From positions 21,442-85,441 of the forward strand of contig NZ_JADDKQ010000023.1 of assembly GCF_016464425.1 (NCBI RefSeq): a stretch of 64,000 nt of DNA, given 5' to 3'. The notes beneath the pieces were generated by a model. It was not told the DNA's origin and did no database searches. It saw nothing but the letters and a program-made list of their open reading frames with translations. Below, piece after piece: positions 25,600 through 33,945 of this stretch (its first letter is position 1; every line of letters begins with the position of its first letter). A program made the translations under genes and the position numbers. This DNA is from Actinotalea solisilvae (GTDB taxonomy: Bacteria; Actinomycetota; Actinomycetes; Actinomycetales; Cellulomonadaceae).

Positions 25600-26784
25600 A
25601 TGGTTGCCCAGCACTCGAGCGACGCGGCCTCGCCCGCGCAGACGAACGAGCACTCGACCGCGAAGGCGGCCGCGCCGCACCCCGACCACCCGGGCAAGCC
25701 GGACTCGCCAACGGACCTCACCAAGCCGTCGTGGGGCTACGTCCTGTCCAAGACCTTCCGTGAGTTCAACCGTGACCAGTGCACCGACCTCGCCGCGGCG
25801 CTGACGTACTACGCCGTGCTCGCGCTGGCGCCCGCGGCGCTCGCGCTCGTGTCGTTGCTCGGCGTCTTCGGGGACGGCGACCAGATCGTCGACGACGTCA
25901 TGGGCACGGCCGAGGACATGGCGCCGGGCATCGACCTGGAGGCCGTGCGGCCGATCGTCGAGAACCTCGCCTCCCAGGAGGGCGCCGGCCTCGCGCTGAT
26001 CACCGGTCTGCTCGTCGCGCTGTGGTCGGCGTCGGGCTACGTCAACGCCTTCAGCCGGGCGATGAACCGGATGTACGAGATCGACGAGGGCCGGCCCATC
26101 TGGAAGCTGCGCCCGTGGATGCTCCTCGTCACGCTCATCACGCTCGTGCTCGTCGCCGTCATCTGCGCCGCGATGGTCGTCTCGGGTCCGGTCGCGGAGG
26201 CGGTCGGCGGCGTCGTCGGGCTGAGCGACCAGGCGGTGACGATCTGGAACATCGCCAAGTGGCCCGTCATCGTGCTGCTCGTGGCCCTCACCGTCGCGAT
26301 CCTGTACTGGGGCACGCCCAACGTGCGTCAGCCGAAGTTCCGCTGGATCAGCGTCGGGTCGTTCGTGTTCATCCTCGTGTGGGCCGTCGCGACGGTCGCG
26401 TTCGGGTTCTACGTCGCGAACTTCGGCAGCTACAACGAGACGTACGGCTCGCTCGCCGGCGTCATCGTGTTCCTCCTGTGGCTGTGGCTCACCAACAACG
26501 CCCTGCTGTTCGGCGCCGAGCTGGACGCGGAGCTCGAGCGCGGCCGCGAGCTCCAGGCGGGCATGCCCGCGGAGGAGACCATCCAGCTGCCGCCGCGCGA
26601 CACCAAGGCCAGCGAGAAGAAGCAGAAGCAGCACGAGAAGGACGTCGCCAAGGGCCGTGCGCTGCGCGAGTCGCGCGGCCAGGACGCCGACCCGGACGCC
26701 GACACGGACACCGACCGCGGGCGCGGGGCGGCCTCGACGCGCACGCGCGACGACGCCCAGGACGGTCGCCGCGCGCGCCGCTGA
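25600..26784 (+). CDS. YihY/BrkB-family membrane protein
   Basis: 394 residues. An N-terminal disordered stretch (1-45) precedes the family start, WGYVLSKTFREFNRDQCTDLAAALTYYAVLALAPAALAL, six transmembrane helices with ALWSASGYVNAFSRAMNRMYEI in the middle and ASGLAG-type helix packing near LWLTNNALLFGAELDAELER. A highly charged tail of about 70 residues (Lys/Glu/Gln, Asp/Arg) follows. The role of YihY/BrkB proteins is not established; many are labelled ribonuclease BN wrongly. The ATG at 25600 has GAGGAGA just before it. Confidence 0.87.
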   Translation: MVAQHSSDAASPAQTNEHSTAKAAAPHPDHPGKPDSPTDLTKPSWGYVLSKTFREFNRDQCTDLAAALTYYAVLALAPAALALVSLLGVFGDGDQIVDDVMGTAEDMAPGIDLEAVRPIVENLASQEGAGLALITGLLVALWSASGYVNAFSRAMNRMYEIDEGRPIWKLRPWMLLVTLITLVLVAVICAAMVVSGPVAEAVGGVVGLSDQAVTIWNIAKWPVIVLLVALTVAILYWGTPNVRQPKFRWISVGSFVFILVWAVATVAFGFYVANFGSYNETYGSLAGVIVFLLWLWLTNNALLFGAELDAELERGRELQAGMPAEETIQLPPRDTKASEKKQKQHEKDVAKGRALRESRGQDADPDADTDTDRGRGAASTRTRDDAQDGRRARR

Positions 26785-26808
26785 GCCGTCGCGGCGCGAC
26801 CCCGAGAC

Positions 26809-26851
26809 GACGCGCGGACCGGCCCGGCCCCGAGCCGCCGGTCCGCGCGTC
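26809..26851 (+). terminator. Rho-independent-type hairpin after the BrkB gene
   Basis: Arms of 15 bases, 26809-26823 and 26837-26851, are perfectly complementary (GACGCGCGGACCGGC against its reverse complement) around a 13-base loop. No T-run follows, as is usual in high-GC actinobacteria. It separates the BrkB gene from the cupin gene. Confidence 0.65.
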
Positions 26852-26949
26852 ACATCGCGGTGAGGGTGGGGTTCGGCGCGCGGGGGGAGGCGCGGCGCGG
26901 TAGGACAGGGGGGACCGCACGACCGCACCCGAGCAGAGGAGCGCCCCGC

Positions 26950-27345
26950 ATGGAGCACTTCACGATCGCGACCGTCGCCGAGCAGAGCCCCGACTTCCGG
27001 CGCGTCCTGTGGACCGGCGAGCACAGCCAGCTGGTCATCATGACCATCCCGCCGGGCGGCGAGATCGGCGAGGAGGTCCACGAGGACACCGACCAGATCC
27101 TCACGTTCGTCAGCGGCATCGGCGAGGCCATGGTGTCCGGCCAGAAGCGCAAGGTCAGCCAGGGGGACCTCGTCGTGGTCCCGGCGGGCAAGAAGCACAA
27201 CTTCGTCAACACGGGCGAGAACCCGCTCATCCTCTACACGGTCTACGGCCCCCCGGAGCACGCCGACGGTGCCGTGCACGCCACCAAGGAGGAAGCGGAC
27301 GCGGCCGAGGAGTCCGGCCAGGACGAGCCGCCGACGTCGGACTGA
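26950..27345 (+). CDS. Cupin-domain protein
   Basis: 131 residues, one cupin_2 barrel. The first metal motif is approximated by VIMTIPPGGEIGEEVHEDTDQILTF, and the second by DLVVVPAGKKHNFVNTG, together giving His and Glu ligands. The C-terminal 20 residues are acidic. Close relatives are small cupins of unknown substrate, possibly isomerases. ATG at 26950 has AGAGGAG about nine bases upstream. Confidence 0.85.
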   Translation: MEHFTIATVAEQSPDFRRVLWTGEHSQLVIMTIPPGGEIGEEVHEDTDQILTFVSGIGEAMVSGQKRKVSQGDLVVVPAGKKHNFVNTGENPLILYTVYGPPEHADGAVHATKEEADAAEESGQDEPPTSD

Positions 27346-27366
27346 GGTCCGTCCGGCACCGACAGC

Positions 27367-27400
27367 GAGCGCCCCGGCAGCACCTGCCGCCGGGGCGCTC
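27367..27400. terminator. Bidirectional terminator between the cupin and lipoprotein genes
   Basis: A perfect 11-base stem GAGCGCCCCGG (27367-27377) with its complement (27390-27400) and a 12-base loop lies 22 bases after the cupin stop and upstream of the convergent lipoprotein gene. It can serve both strands. Confidence 0.7.
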
Positions 27401-27481
27401 TCTGCTGTCCCACGCCGCGCCCGGGACTGCCGGTGGACGGGCGGCACCGCGCCCGCGCGCTCGCGGTGCGGTCAGGCGACG

Positions 27482-27886
27482 TCAGGCGTTGTCGGCGACG
27501 TCCTCGATCGCGAAGCCCGCCTCGAGGCAGCCCTCGCGCAGCGCGACCGGGTCGACGGTCCAGCGCCCGCGCTGGCTCGGGCCGACGCGCTCGGACTCGG
27601 CGTTGGTGACCGGCGGGTCGACCGTCGCACGGATCGACCGGGACTCCGCGCTCGCGGCGGCGGCCGCGACGGCCTCGAGGAGGCGGTCCCGCTCGTCGCC
27701 GTCGGCGTCCTCGGCGAGCACCACGTCGCGGCACGCGACGAACCCCATGGGGTCGTCCTTCTGCAGCATGTAGCCGGGCGACAGGCTGTCCACGTCGTTG
27801 TCCGAGCTGCACGCCGTCAGCCCGAGCGCGAGGAGCGGGAGCGCGACGACGACGAGGACGGGGCGGCGCTGGCGACGTCGGTGCAT
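27482..27886 (-). CDS. Small hypothetical lipoprotein
   Basis: 134 residues. The basic start MHRRRQRRP and hydrophobic helix end at the lipobox GLTAC (C26). The mature part has two further Cys (in FVACRDVVL and REGCLEAGF) that could pair, and no recognisable domain. It is transcribed after an intergenic gap downstream of the ECF sigma-factor gene; a hairpin lies between. I do not recognise the family. Confidence 0.65.
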   Translation of the reverse strand: MHRRRQRRPVLVVVALPLLALGLTACSSDNDVDSLSPGYMLQKDDPMGFVACRDVVLAEDADGDERDRLLEAVAAAAASAESRSIRATVDPPVTNAESERVGPSQRGRWTVDPVALREGCLEAGFAIEDVADNA

Positions 27887-27923
27887 GTGCTCAGTGAAGG
27901 CCCGTTCGGCGGCTCCCGAGACC

Positions 27924-27945
27924 GGGCGGCCCGCGCGGGCCGCCC
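27924..27945 (-). terminator. Hairpin downstream of the ECF sigma-factor gene
   Basis: The 22 bases are a perfect palindrome of two 11-base arms (GGGCGGCCCGC, 27924-27934, and its complement, 27935-27945). It begins two bases after the sigma-factor stop on the minus strand. A hairpin needs the innermost pairs to open as a loop. Confidence 0.55.
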
Positions 27946-27947
27946 CG

Positions 27948-29267
27948 TCAGCCGGTGACCTCGCGGAGGCGGCGCTCGAGGTGCCCGCGCTCGGCGTCGT
28001 TCGTCACCAGGGACAGCGCCTCGCGGTACGCCGCCGCGGCGGGGGCGTAGCGGCCGAGGCGGCGCAGGAGGTCGGCACGCGTCGCGGGGACGAGGTGCGA
28101 GCCGCCGAGCGACCCCGTCGCGGCCAGAGCCTCGACGAGGGCGAGCCCGCGCTCGGGGCCGTGCGCCATCGCCACCGCGACCGCCCGGTTGAGCTCGACG
28201 AACGGGGAGCCGGTCAGCCGGGCGAGCTCCTCGTAGAGCTCGGCGATCGTCGCCCAGTCGGTCAGGGCCGCCGACGGCGCCGTGGCGTGCTCGCCCGCGA
28301 TCGCGGCCTGGAGCCCGTAGGCACCGAGCCCGCGCAGGCTCGCGGCCGTGCGCCGGCGCGCCGTCGTGAGCAGGGCGTCCGCCTCCTCGGCGAGGGCCAC
28401 GTCCCAGGTCGCCCGGTCCTGCTCCTCGAGCGGCACGAGCCGCCCGCCGCGGGTCCGGGACGTCCGGCGCGCGTCGTGGAAGAGCATGAGCGACAGGAGC
28501 CCGAGCACCTCGGGCTCGTCGGGCATGAGCGCGGCGAGCAGCCGGCCGAGCCGGATCGCCTCGTCGCTGAGGTCCTCGCGGAGCAGCGCGCCCCGCGTCG
28601 CGGCGTAGCCCTCGGTGAAGAGCAGGTACACGACGGCGAGGACGGCGTCGAGGCGCTCGGGCAGCGCGTGCGCCGGCGGGACCCGGTAGGGGATGCGCGC
28701 CGTCGTGATCTTCTGCCGCGCCCGGACGAGCCGCTTCGCCATCGCGGCCTCCCCGACGCCGAACGCGCGGGCGATCTCGTGGACGTCGAGGCCGCACACG
28801 GTGCGCAGCGTCAGCGCGACCCGGGTCTCGGGCGCGAGCGCCGGGTGGCAGCACGTGAAGACCGGCCGCAGCCGGTCGTCGTCGAGGCCGTCGCCGCGGG
28901 GCGCGTCCGGGTCGGCGGGGCCGCCCGGGCCGCCGGGCGGGCCGGACGCACCGTCGGCCCCGCCCGGCGCGCGCCGGTCGAGCTCGGCCGCGACCTGCTC
29001 GACGGCACGGCGCTCGGTGCCGGCGCGCCGCAGCCGGTCGAGGGCGCGCCGCCGGGCCGTCGTGAGGAGCCACGCCCCGGGACGGTCCGGGACGCCGTCG
29101 ACCGGCCAGCGGCGCGCCGCCGCCACGAACGCGTCCTGCGCGCAGTCCTCGGCCAGCGCCCAGTCGTGCGTCACGCGGATGAGGAGGGCGACGACGCGCG
29201 CCCACTCGGTGCGGAACGCCGTGGCGATCGCGTCGTCCACGCCGGCGGGCGCGCCGACGTCGCTCAC
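27948..29267 (-). CDS. ECF42-type RNA polymerase sigma factor
   Basis: 439 residues, far longer than a common ECF sigma. Region 2 is near the N-terminus ([20 protein letters not shown]) and region 4 near residues 150-210 ([19 protein letters not shown]). A C-terminal helical domain of about 220 residues ([24 protein letters not shown] TPR/DUF6596) replaces a separate anti-sigma. This layout and the coupled YCII-domain gene define the ECF42 group, which usually controls such YCII genes. GTG at 29267 overlaps the YCII stop. Confidence 0.87.
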   Translation of the reverse strand: MSDVGAPAGVDDAIATAFRTEWARVVALLIRVTHDWALAEDCAQDAFVAAARRWPVDGVPDRPGAWLLTTARRRALDRLRRAGTERRAVEQVAAELDRRAPGGADGASGPPGGPGGPADPDAPRGDGLDDDRLRPVFTCCHPALAPETRVALTLRTVCGLDVHEIARAFGVGEAAMAKRLVRARQKITTARIPYRVPPAHALPERLDAVLAVVYLLFTEGYAATRGALLREDLSDEAIRLGRLLAALMPDEPEVLGLLSLMLFHDARRTSRTRGGRLVPLEEQDRATWDVALAEEADALLTTARRRTAASLRGLGAYGLQAAIAGEHATAPSAALTDWATIAELYEELARLTGSPFVELNRAVAVAMAHGPERGLALVEALAATGSLGGSHLVPATRADLLRRLGRYAPAAAAYREALSLVTNDAERGHLERRLREVTG

Positions 29268-29599
29268 TCGAACGGCCACACCGCACGCAGCTCGATGGCG
29301 CCGAACCGGGCGGCGGGGTGGGCGGCGGCGACGGCGAGCGCCTCGTCGAGGTCCGCGGCCTCGAGCAGGTCGAAGCCGCCGATGACGTCGTGGACCTCGG
29401 CGAACGGGCCGTCGGTGACGAGGGTGCGGCCGTCGCGGACGCGCACCGTCGTGCTCTCCTCGGCCGGACGCAGCCGGTCGCCGGTGACGCGGATGCCGCG
29501 CGAGGTGACGTCCTCGACCCAGGCGCTCGGGTCGCCGGCGTCGGCGGCCGGGCCGGGGTCGGTGCTTGGGTCGACGTGGACGAGCATGAGGTAGCGCAC
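29264..29599 (-). CDS. YCII-related (DGPF-domain) protein
   Basis: 111 residues, a single YCII/DGPF domain with [13 protein letters not shown] at the start and [22 protein letters not shown] in the middle. The domain is a ferredoxin-like fold of uncertain function, typical partner and target of ECF42 sigma factors. It starts with GTG at 29599, five bases after AGGAGG. Its stop overlaps the sigma gene. Confidence 0.87.
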   Translation of the reverse strand: MRYLMLVHVDPSTDPGPAADAGDPSAWVEDVTSRGIRVTGDRLRPAEESTTVRVRDGRTLVTDGPFAEVHDVIGGFDLLEAADLDEALAVAAAHPAARFGAIELRAVWPFE

Positions 29600-29699
29600 A
29601 GGGTCCTCCTGGGGCCGGGCCGGGTGGGCGGCGTGGTCGAGCGGTCACCCGGACGACGCGCGAGAGGGCCGCCCGAGGACATCGTGCCCCACGCGCTAG

Positions 29700-29717
29700 G
29701 TGTGATCTGCGTCACAC
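29700..29717. promoter_or_regulatory. Perfect CRP/GlxR-type palindrome
   Basis: GTGTGA-TCTGCG-TCACAC (29700-29717) is a perfect inverted repeat containing TGTGA-N6-TCACA, the CRP/FNR-family and actinobacterial GlxR consensus. It lies between the divergent YCII/ECF42 operon and the ArsR-type gene, about 100 bases from each start, so it could serve either. Confidence 0.6.
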
Positions 29718-29740
29718 GCGACGGGCGCGCCGCTTTGGCC

Positions 29741-29796
29741 TGCGCAACATCTCTTTCGCAACAGATCTTGCGCAACCAGCGTTGCGCGTCTACCGT
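29741..29796 (+). promoter_or_regulatory. Repeated GCAAC operator and leaderless promoter of the ArsR-type gene
   Basis: The motif (T/G)CGCAAC occurs at 29741-29748, 29756-29762 (as TCGCAAC) and 29768-29776, and inverted at 29781-29787. The last two form GCGCAAC-N4-GTTGCGC (29770-29787). TACCGT at 29791-29796 is six bases before the ATG, so the transcript is probably leaderless and the palindrome lies over the -35. This fits autorepression by the winged-helix protein. Confidence 0.55.
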
Positions 29797-29802
29797 GGAG
29801 CC

Positions 29803-30450
29803 ATGGACGAGGACCGGCAGCTCAGCACCACCGACCCGGAGCGCATCCGGGCGCTCGCGCACCCGGTGCGCCTCGACCTCCTCGAGCTGCTCGACGAGCT
29901 CGGCGAGGCGACGGCCACCCAGTGCGCCGAGCGGCTGGGGGAGACGGTCGCCAACTGCTCCTTCCACCTGCGCGTCCTCGCCAAGGCCGGCTTCATCGAG
30001 CCGGCGCCGGCCCGCGGTCGCGAGAAGCCGTGGCGTCCGGTCGCCCCCGGCCGGACCATGAGCATCGAGCGCGGCAACCCCGCCTCGCGGCTCGCGGTCG
30101 CGGAGGTCGCGACGCTCTCCATGAACCGCGAGGTCGAGCGCGTCCGCTCCTTCATCCAGACCCAGCCCGACCCTCCCCCCGGCTGGGAGGACACGGTCAC
30201 GCTCACGTCCCAGTCCTTCTGGGCCACCGCGGACGAGCTGCGCGACCTCGTCGCACAGCTGCACCACCTGACCGACCGCTTCGAGGGTCGGCACCAGGAC
30301 CCCGCGCTCCGGCCCGCGGGGGCGCGCCCGGCGCACCTCTTCGCGGCCCTCAACCCCGACAGCTTCCCCGTGGCGGACGGCGCGTCCGGCAGCACCGCTG
30401 CCGACGTCGCTCACGGCGCCGCGACCGACCCGACCGAGGTGACCCCATGA
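29803..30450 (+). CDS. ArsR-like winged-helix regulator
   Basis: 215 residues. An N-terminal winged helix (residues 10-90) starts DPERIRALAHPVRLDLLELLDELG, with recognition helix TVANCSFHLRVLAKAGFIEP and wing RGREKPWRPV. The C-terminal half is a helical effector domain. No metal-binding Cys pair of classical ArsR is visible, so it more likely senses an organic ligand or an unknown signal. ATG at 29803 is preferred over GTG at 29782 because a -10 box lies six bases upstream. It overlaps the next small gene by ATGA. Confidence 0.83.
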   Translation: MDEDRQLSTTDPERIRALAHPVRLDLLELLDELGEATATQCAERLGETVANCSFHLRVLAKAGFIEPAPARGREKPWRPVAPGRTMSIERGNPASRLAVAEVATLSMNREVERVRSFIQTQPDPPPGWEDTVTLTSQSFWATADELRDLVAQLHHLTDRFEGRHQDPALRPAGARPAHLFAALNPDSFPVADGASGSTAADVAHGAATDPTEVTP

Positions 30451-30662
30451 CCACGCAGCGCATCGAGATCCGCACGCCCACCGTCGTCCTGCCCACGCTG
30501 CAGCTGCGCCGCATCAGCGCGGTCCTCGTGCTGCAGCTCCAGGCGCGTGACCCGTACATCCGCCGGCCCCGCCTCGCGCGCGAGCGCGGCCTGGCCGCGG
30601 CCGCCGAGCGGTTCGAGCGCGACCGCGCGGCCACGCAGCGCTCCGCGCTCGGCGCGCTGTAG
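30447..30662 (+). CDS. Small basic protein coupled to the regulator
   Basis: 71 residues with an ATGA overlap to the regulator. The sequence has a hydrophobic middle, VLPTLQLRRISAVLVLQLQ, and an Arg/Ala-rich amphipathic C-terminal half. It has no transmembrane segment long enough to be certain and no recognised domain. In relatives a transporter often follows this type of regulator, so a small replacement partner is unusual. It ends ten bases before the convergent modC gene. Confidence 0.5.
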   Translation: MTTQRIEIRTPTVVLPTLQLRRISAVLVLQLQARDPYIRRPRLARERGLAAAAERFERDRAATQRSALGAL

Positions 30663-30672
30663 CGGGCCGGCG

Positions 30673-31740
30673 TCAGGTCGCGACGTACGTCTCGACCCCT
30701 GCGGGGTCGACCTCGAGCCGCACCCGGGCGCCCGGCCGGACGTGAGCCGGCAGCTCGGCGGCGGTGGTCTCCACGACCACCGGCGGGTCCGCCTCGACCT
30801 CGACCCGGACGTGCTCGCCCCGCGTCCCGACCGCGCCCACCGTCCCGACCCAGGCCGCGGCCTCGCTCCCGCCCACGGCGGGGAGCAGCCGCACCGCCGA
30901 CGGGCGCACCGCGACCCGCAGCCCCGCCGCGCGCGGGTCGCCCGGGCGCAGCGGGGTGCCGTCGGGCGCGGTCGTCGCGAACGGCACGGGCCCGGTGCAG
31001 AGGTTGAGACCGAGCAGGTGCGCCACGTAGGGCGTCGCCGGCCGCCGCACGACGGCGCCCGGCGCGCCCTCCTGCACGACGCGCCCGTCCTCGAGCACGA
31101 CGAGCCGGTCGGCGAGCACGAGCGCGTCGACGACGTCGTGCGTGACGACGACGCACGGGCCCGCGAACGGCGCGAGGTGCTCCGCGAGGGCGCGGTGGAC
31201 GTCGGCCCGGGCGCGCGGGTCGAGCGCGGCGAGCGGCTCGTCGAGCACGAGCGCGCGCGGGTCCGCGGCGAGCGTCCGGGCGAGCGCGACGCGCTGCGCC
31301 TGGCCCCCGGACAGCTCGTGCGGCCGGCGGGTGGCGAGGTGCCCGACGCCCAGCCGGTCGAGCCACGCGCGCGCCGCGGCGTCGGCGGTCGCGCGGTCCG
31401 CGCCACGCGCCCGCGGGCCGAACGCGACGTTCGCGGCCGCCGTGAGGTGCGGGAACAGGCGGTGGTCCTGGAACACCGTGCCGACCTCGCGCCCGGCGGG
31501 CGGCACGAAGACGCGCGCGGCGGCGTCGTCGAGCACGCGCCCGCCCAGCGTGAGCCGGCCCGCGTCCAGGGCCTCGAGGCCCGCGACGGCCCGCAGCAGC
31601 GTCGACTTGCCCGCGCCGTTGGGTCCGACGACGGCGAGCACCTCGCCCCCGTCGACGGTGAGGTCCACGTCGAGCGCGAAGGACCCGCGGCGCACGGTGC
31701 CCGCGAGCCGCAGGTCCCCGCCGGGCGCCCCGGCCGTCAC
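30673..31740 (-). CDS. modC: Molybdate ABC transporter ATP-binding protein
   Basis: 355 residues. Walker A GPNGAGKST (39-47), signature LSGGQ (143-147), Walker B LVLDEP (164-169) and H-loop His (VVTHD, 201) are complete. The C-terminal 65 residues are a TOBE/mop domain that binds molybdate for feedback. It energises ModAB. GTG at 31740 overlaps the modB stop, and modA, modB and modC are all coupled. It converges with the small gene upstream with only ten bases between. Confidence 0.92.
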   Translation of the reverse strand: MTAGAPGGDLRLAGTVRRGSFALDVDLTVDGGEVLAVVGPNGAGKSTLLRAVAGLEALDAGRLTLGGRVLDDAAARVFVPPAGREVGTVFQDHRLFPHLTAAANVAFGPRARGADRATADAAARAWLDRLGVGHLATRRPHELSGGQAQRVALARTLAADPRALVLDEPLAALDPRARADVHRALAEHLAPFAGPCVVVTHDVVDALVLADRLVVLEDGRVVQEGAPGAVVRRPATPYVAHLLGLNLCTGPVPFATTAPDGTPLRPGDPRAAGLRVAVRPSAVRLLPAVGGSEAAAWVGTVGAVGTRGEHVRVEVEADPPVVVETTAAELPAHVRPGARVRLEVDPAGVETYVAT

Positions 31741-32579
31741 CGGCCCGTCCCGCCCGCGCCGACCCACCGGTCGCGCAGCGCGACGAGCACCGCGACGCAC
31801 ACGGCGAGCAGCAGGAGGCTGAGCGCGACGGCCGCGTCGGGGTCGCGCTCGAGCGCCGCGTACACCGTGAGCGGGAGCGTCTGGGTGCGCCCGGGGAAGC
31901 TGCCGGCGAAGGTCACGGTCGCGCCGAACTCGCCGAGCGCCCGGGCCCACGTGAGCACGGCCCCCGCCGCGACGGAGGGCGCGACGAGGGGCAGGGTGAC
32001 GCGGCGCAGCACGGTGACGCGCGACGCCCCGAGCGAGGCGGCCGCCTCCTCGAAGCGACGGTCGGCGCCCCGCAGCGCACCCTCGACCGTCACCACGAGG
32101 AACGGCATCGCGACGAACGTCTGCGCGACGACGACCGCGGCGGGCGTGAAGGGCAGGCTCACGCCGACGGCGTCGAGCCACTGGCCGACGAGGCCGCGCC
32201 GGCCCAGGACCATGAGCAGCGCGACGCCGCCCACGACGGGCGGCAGGACGAGGGGCAGCGTCACGAGCGCGCGCAGGACCCGGCGCCCGGGCACGTCGGC
32301 CCGCGCGAGGAGCCAGGCGAGCGGGACGCCGAGCACGACCGAGAGGGCCGTCGCCACGGTCGCGGTCGCGAGGGACAGGCCGAGCGACGTGCGCACGTCC
32401 GGCTCGGCGAGCACCCGGCCGAGGTCCGACCAGGGGGCCCGGACCACGAGCCCGACGAGCGGGAGGACGAGGAGGGCGACCGCCAGCACGGCGGGCACGA
32501 CGGCGACGCCGGGCAGCGCGTGCGCGGGCGGCGTCCGGGCAGGAGCGGGCCTCGTCCCGGCCCCGGTGGTGGCCGTCAC
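31737..32579 (-). CDS. modB: Molybdate ABC transporter permease
   Basis: 280 residues, about six transmembrane helices. The EAA loop is RFEEAAASLGASRVTVLRRVTLP and ARALGEFGATVTFAGSFPG is the typical ModB signature. GTG at 32579 overlaps modA, and the stop overlaps modC. It forms the membrane channel for molybdate, with ModA outside and ModC inside. Confidence 0.92.
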   Translation of the reverse strand: MTATTGAGTRPAPARTPPAHALPGVAVVPAVLAVALLVLPLVGLVVRAPWSDLGRVLAEPDVRTSLGLSLATATVATALSVVLGVPLAWLLARADVPGRRVLRALVTLPLVLPPVVGGVALLMVLGRRGLVGQWLDAVGVSLPFTPAAVVVAQTFVAMPFLVVTVEGALRGADRRFEEAAASLGASRVTVLRRVTLPLVAPSVAAGAVLTWARALGEFGATVTFAGSFPGRTQTLPLTVYAALERDPDAAVALSLLLLAVCVAVLVALRDRWVGAGGTGR

Positions 32580-33412
32580 GCCGGTCCGAAGCCGTGGTCG
32601 CGCAGCACCTGCGCCCCGCGCTCGGACGTGACCAGCGCGACGAAGGCCGCGGCAGCCTCCGGGTGCGGCGCGTCCGGCACGGCGAGCACGGGGTAGCGCG
32701 TCGTCCACGCGGCCCCCGGCTCGTCGAGGACGACGCCGACGACGCTCCCGTCGCGCACGCGCGGGGCGTCCGGGCGCACGTCCGACGTGTAGACCAGGCC
32801 CGCGTCGACCTCGCCGAGCACCACCTTGGTGAGCACCGCGGCGACGTCGTTCTCGTAGGTCACCGGCGCGGTCGCGACGCTTCCCCCGCCGAGCACCGCC
32901 GCGGCGCCGGCCCCGCACGGGACCTCGGGCCGGCACACGGCGAGCCGGACGCCGGCCCGGTCGAGGTCGGCGAGCCCCGCGAGCCCGGCGGCCGCCGCGT
33001 CCGGCGTCACGGCCAGCGCGAGGGTGTTCGTGGCGACGACGACCGGGCGCGCGTCCCGCGCGCCCGGCACGTCCGCGTCGCGCAGGCCGGCGACGGCGGT
33101 CGCCATCGTCTCCTCGCTCGCGGTCGCGAGGACGTCGGCGGGGGCGCCCGCGACGACCTGGGCGGCGAGCGCGCTGCTCGGGCCGACCGACAGCGTGACG
33201 CGCAGCCCCGGGTGGGCGGCCTCGAGCTCGGCCGCGAGCTGCTCGTACGGCCCGGCGAGGGACGCGGCCGCGAGGACGACGACCTCGCCGCGCAGGGCGC
33301 CGTCGGCGGGCGACGGCGCCTCGGGCCCGCCCGCGGCGCGCCCGAGGCCGATGCCCGCGGTGAGCAGGAGCACGGCCGCCGCCGCGCCCAGCGCGACGCG
33401 GGACCGGGTCAC
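32576..33412 (-). CDS. modA: Molybdate-binding protein
   Basis: 278 residues. A signal or anchor helix (residues 6-25) is followed by the ModA motif VVVLAAASLAGPYEQLA, with Ser of AAASL and Ser of GPSSALAAQV as oxyanion ligands, then GAPADVLATASEETM and VYTSDV near the C-lobe. No lipobox Cys is seen, unlike most actinobacterial ModA, so the protein is probably tethered by its uncleaved helix or secreted. GTG at 33412 overlaps the stop of the regulator gene. Confidence 0.9.
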   Translation of the reverse strand: MTRSRVALGAAAAVLLLTAGIGLGRAAGGPEAPSPADGALRGEVVVLAAASLAGPYEQLAAELEAAHPGLRVTLSVGPSSALAAQVVAGAPADVLATASEETMATAVAGLRDADVPGARDARPVVVATNTLALAVTPDAAAAGLAGLADLDRAGVRLAVCRPEVPCGAGAAAVLGGGSVATAPVTYENDVAAVLTKVVLGEVDAGLVYTSDVRPDAPRVRDGSVVGVVLDEPGAAWTTRYPVLAVPDAPHPEAAAAFVALVTSERGAQVLRDHGFGPA

Positions 33413-33825
33413 CGCGGCGCGCGCAGGTCGTGCGGGGCGGGCAGCTCGACGGCGACGCTCGTCGCCTTGGCGGTCGCGGTCGCGAGCACGCCGGGCTCGA
33501 GCCCGAGCTCGTCGGCCGCCTCGCGGCTGATGAGCGAGACGACCCGGAACGGGCCGGCCTGGATCTCGACCTGCGCCATGACGGTGTCCCGGACGACGCG
33601 GGTCACGAGGCCCGTGAACCGGTTGCGGACGGACCGGCCCGCGCCGCCGGCCGCGGGGGCGCCGGCGAGGTCCTGCGCGAACGCCGCGAGCGTCGCGCCG
33701 TCGACCACCTGGCGACCGGCGTCGTCGGTGGAGGCCGCCAGGCGGCCCGCGTCGACCCACCGGCGCACGGTGTCGGTGCTGACGCCGAGCAGGCCGGCGG
33801 CGTCGCGGATGCGGTAGGTCGTCAC
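33409..33825 (-). CDS. HTH-TOBE molybdate-responsive regulator
   Basis: 138 residues. An excisionase/MerR-type HTH (YRIRDAAGLLGVSTDTVRRW at 4-23) is followed by a single TOBE/mop domain (about 70-130, NRFTGLVTRVVRDTVMAQVEI and REAADELGLEPG). In related genomes this architecture replaces ModE next to mod genes. It leads the mod operon, with TACGCT six bases ahead of its GTG, so its own promoter serves modABC. It would sense cytosolic molybdate; the target site is not identified. Confidence 0.8.
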   Translation of the reverse strand: MTTYRIRDAAGLLGVSTDTVRRWVDAGRLAASTDDAGRQVVDGATLAAFAQDLAGAPAAGGAGRSVRNRFTGLVTRVVRDTVMAQVEIQAGPFRVVSLISREAADELGLEPGVLATATAKATSVAVELPAPHDLRAPR

Positions 33826-33945
33826 CGTGCCAGCGTACTCACGTGCGGCGGTCGGGGCGTAGGCGGGGCGCACCCGCGTCCCGGCGGCGTCATTTCCCCG
33901 GCACCCGCGCCCGGCGCGGCGCGCGCGGCGAAGTACGGTGGCGCC
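33826..33945. promoter_or_regulatory. Divergent leaderless promoters of the mod and moe operons
   Basis: On the minus strand TACGCT (33832-33837) lies six bases before the GTG of the HTH-TOBE gene; on the plus strand TACGGT (33934-33939) lies six bases before the ATG of the moeB-like gene. Both starts look leaderless. The 120 bases between are the only place for a shared operator, but no clear palindrome is visible. Confidence 0.5.
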
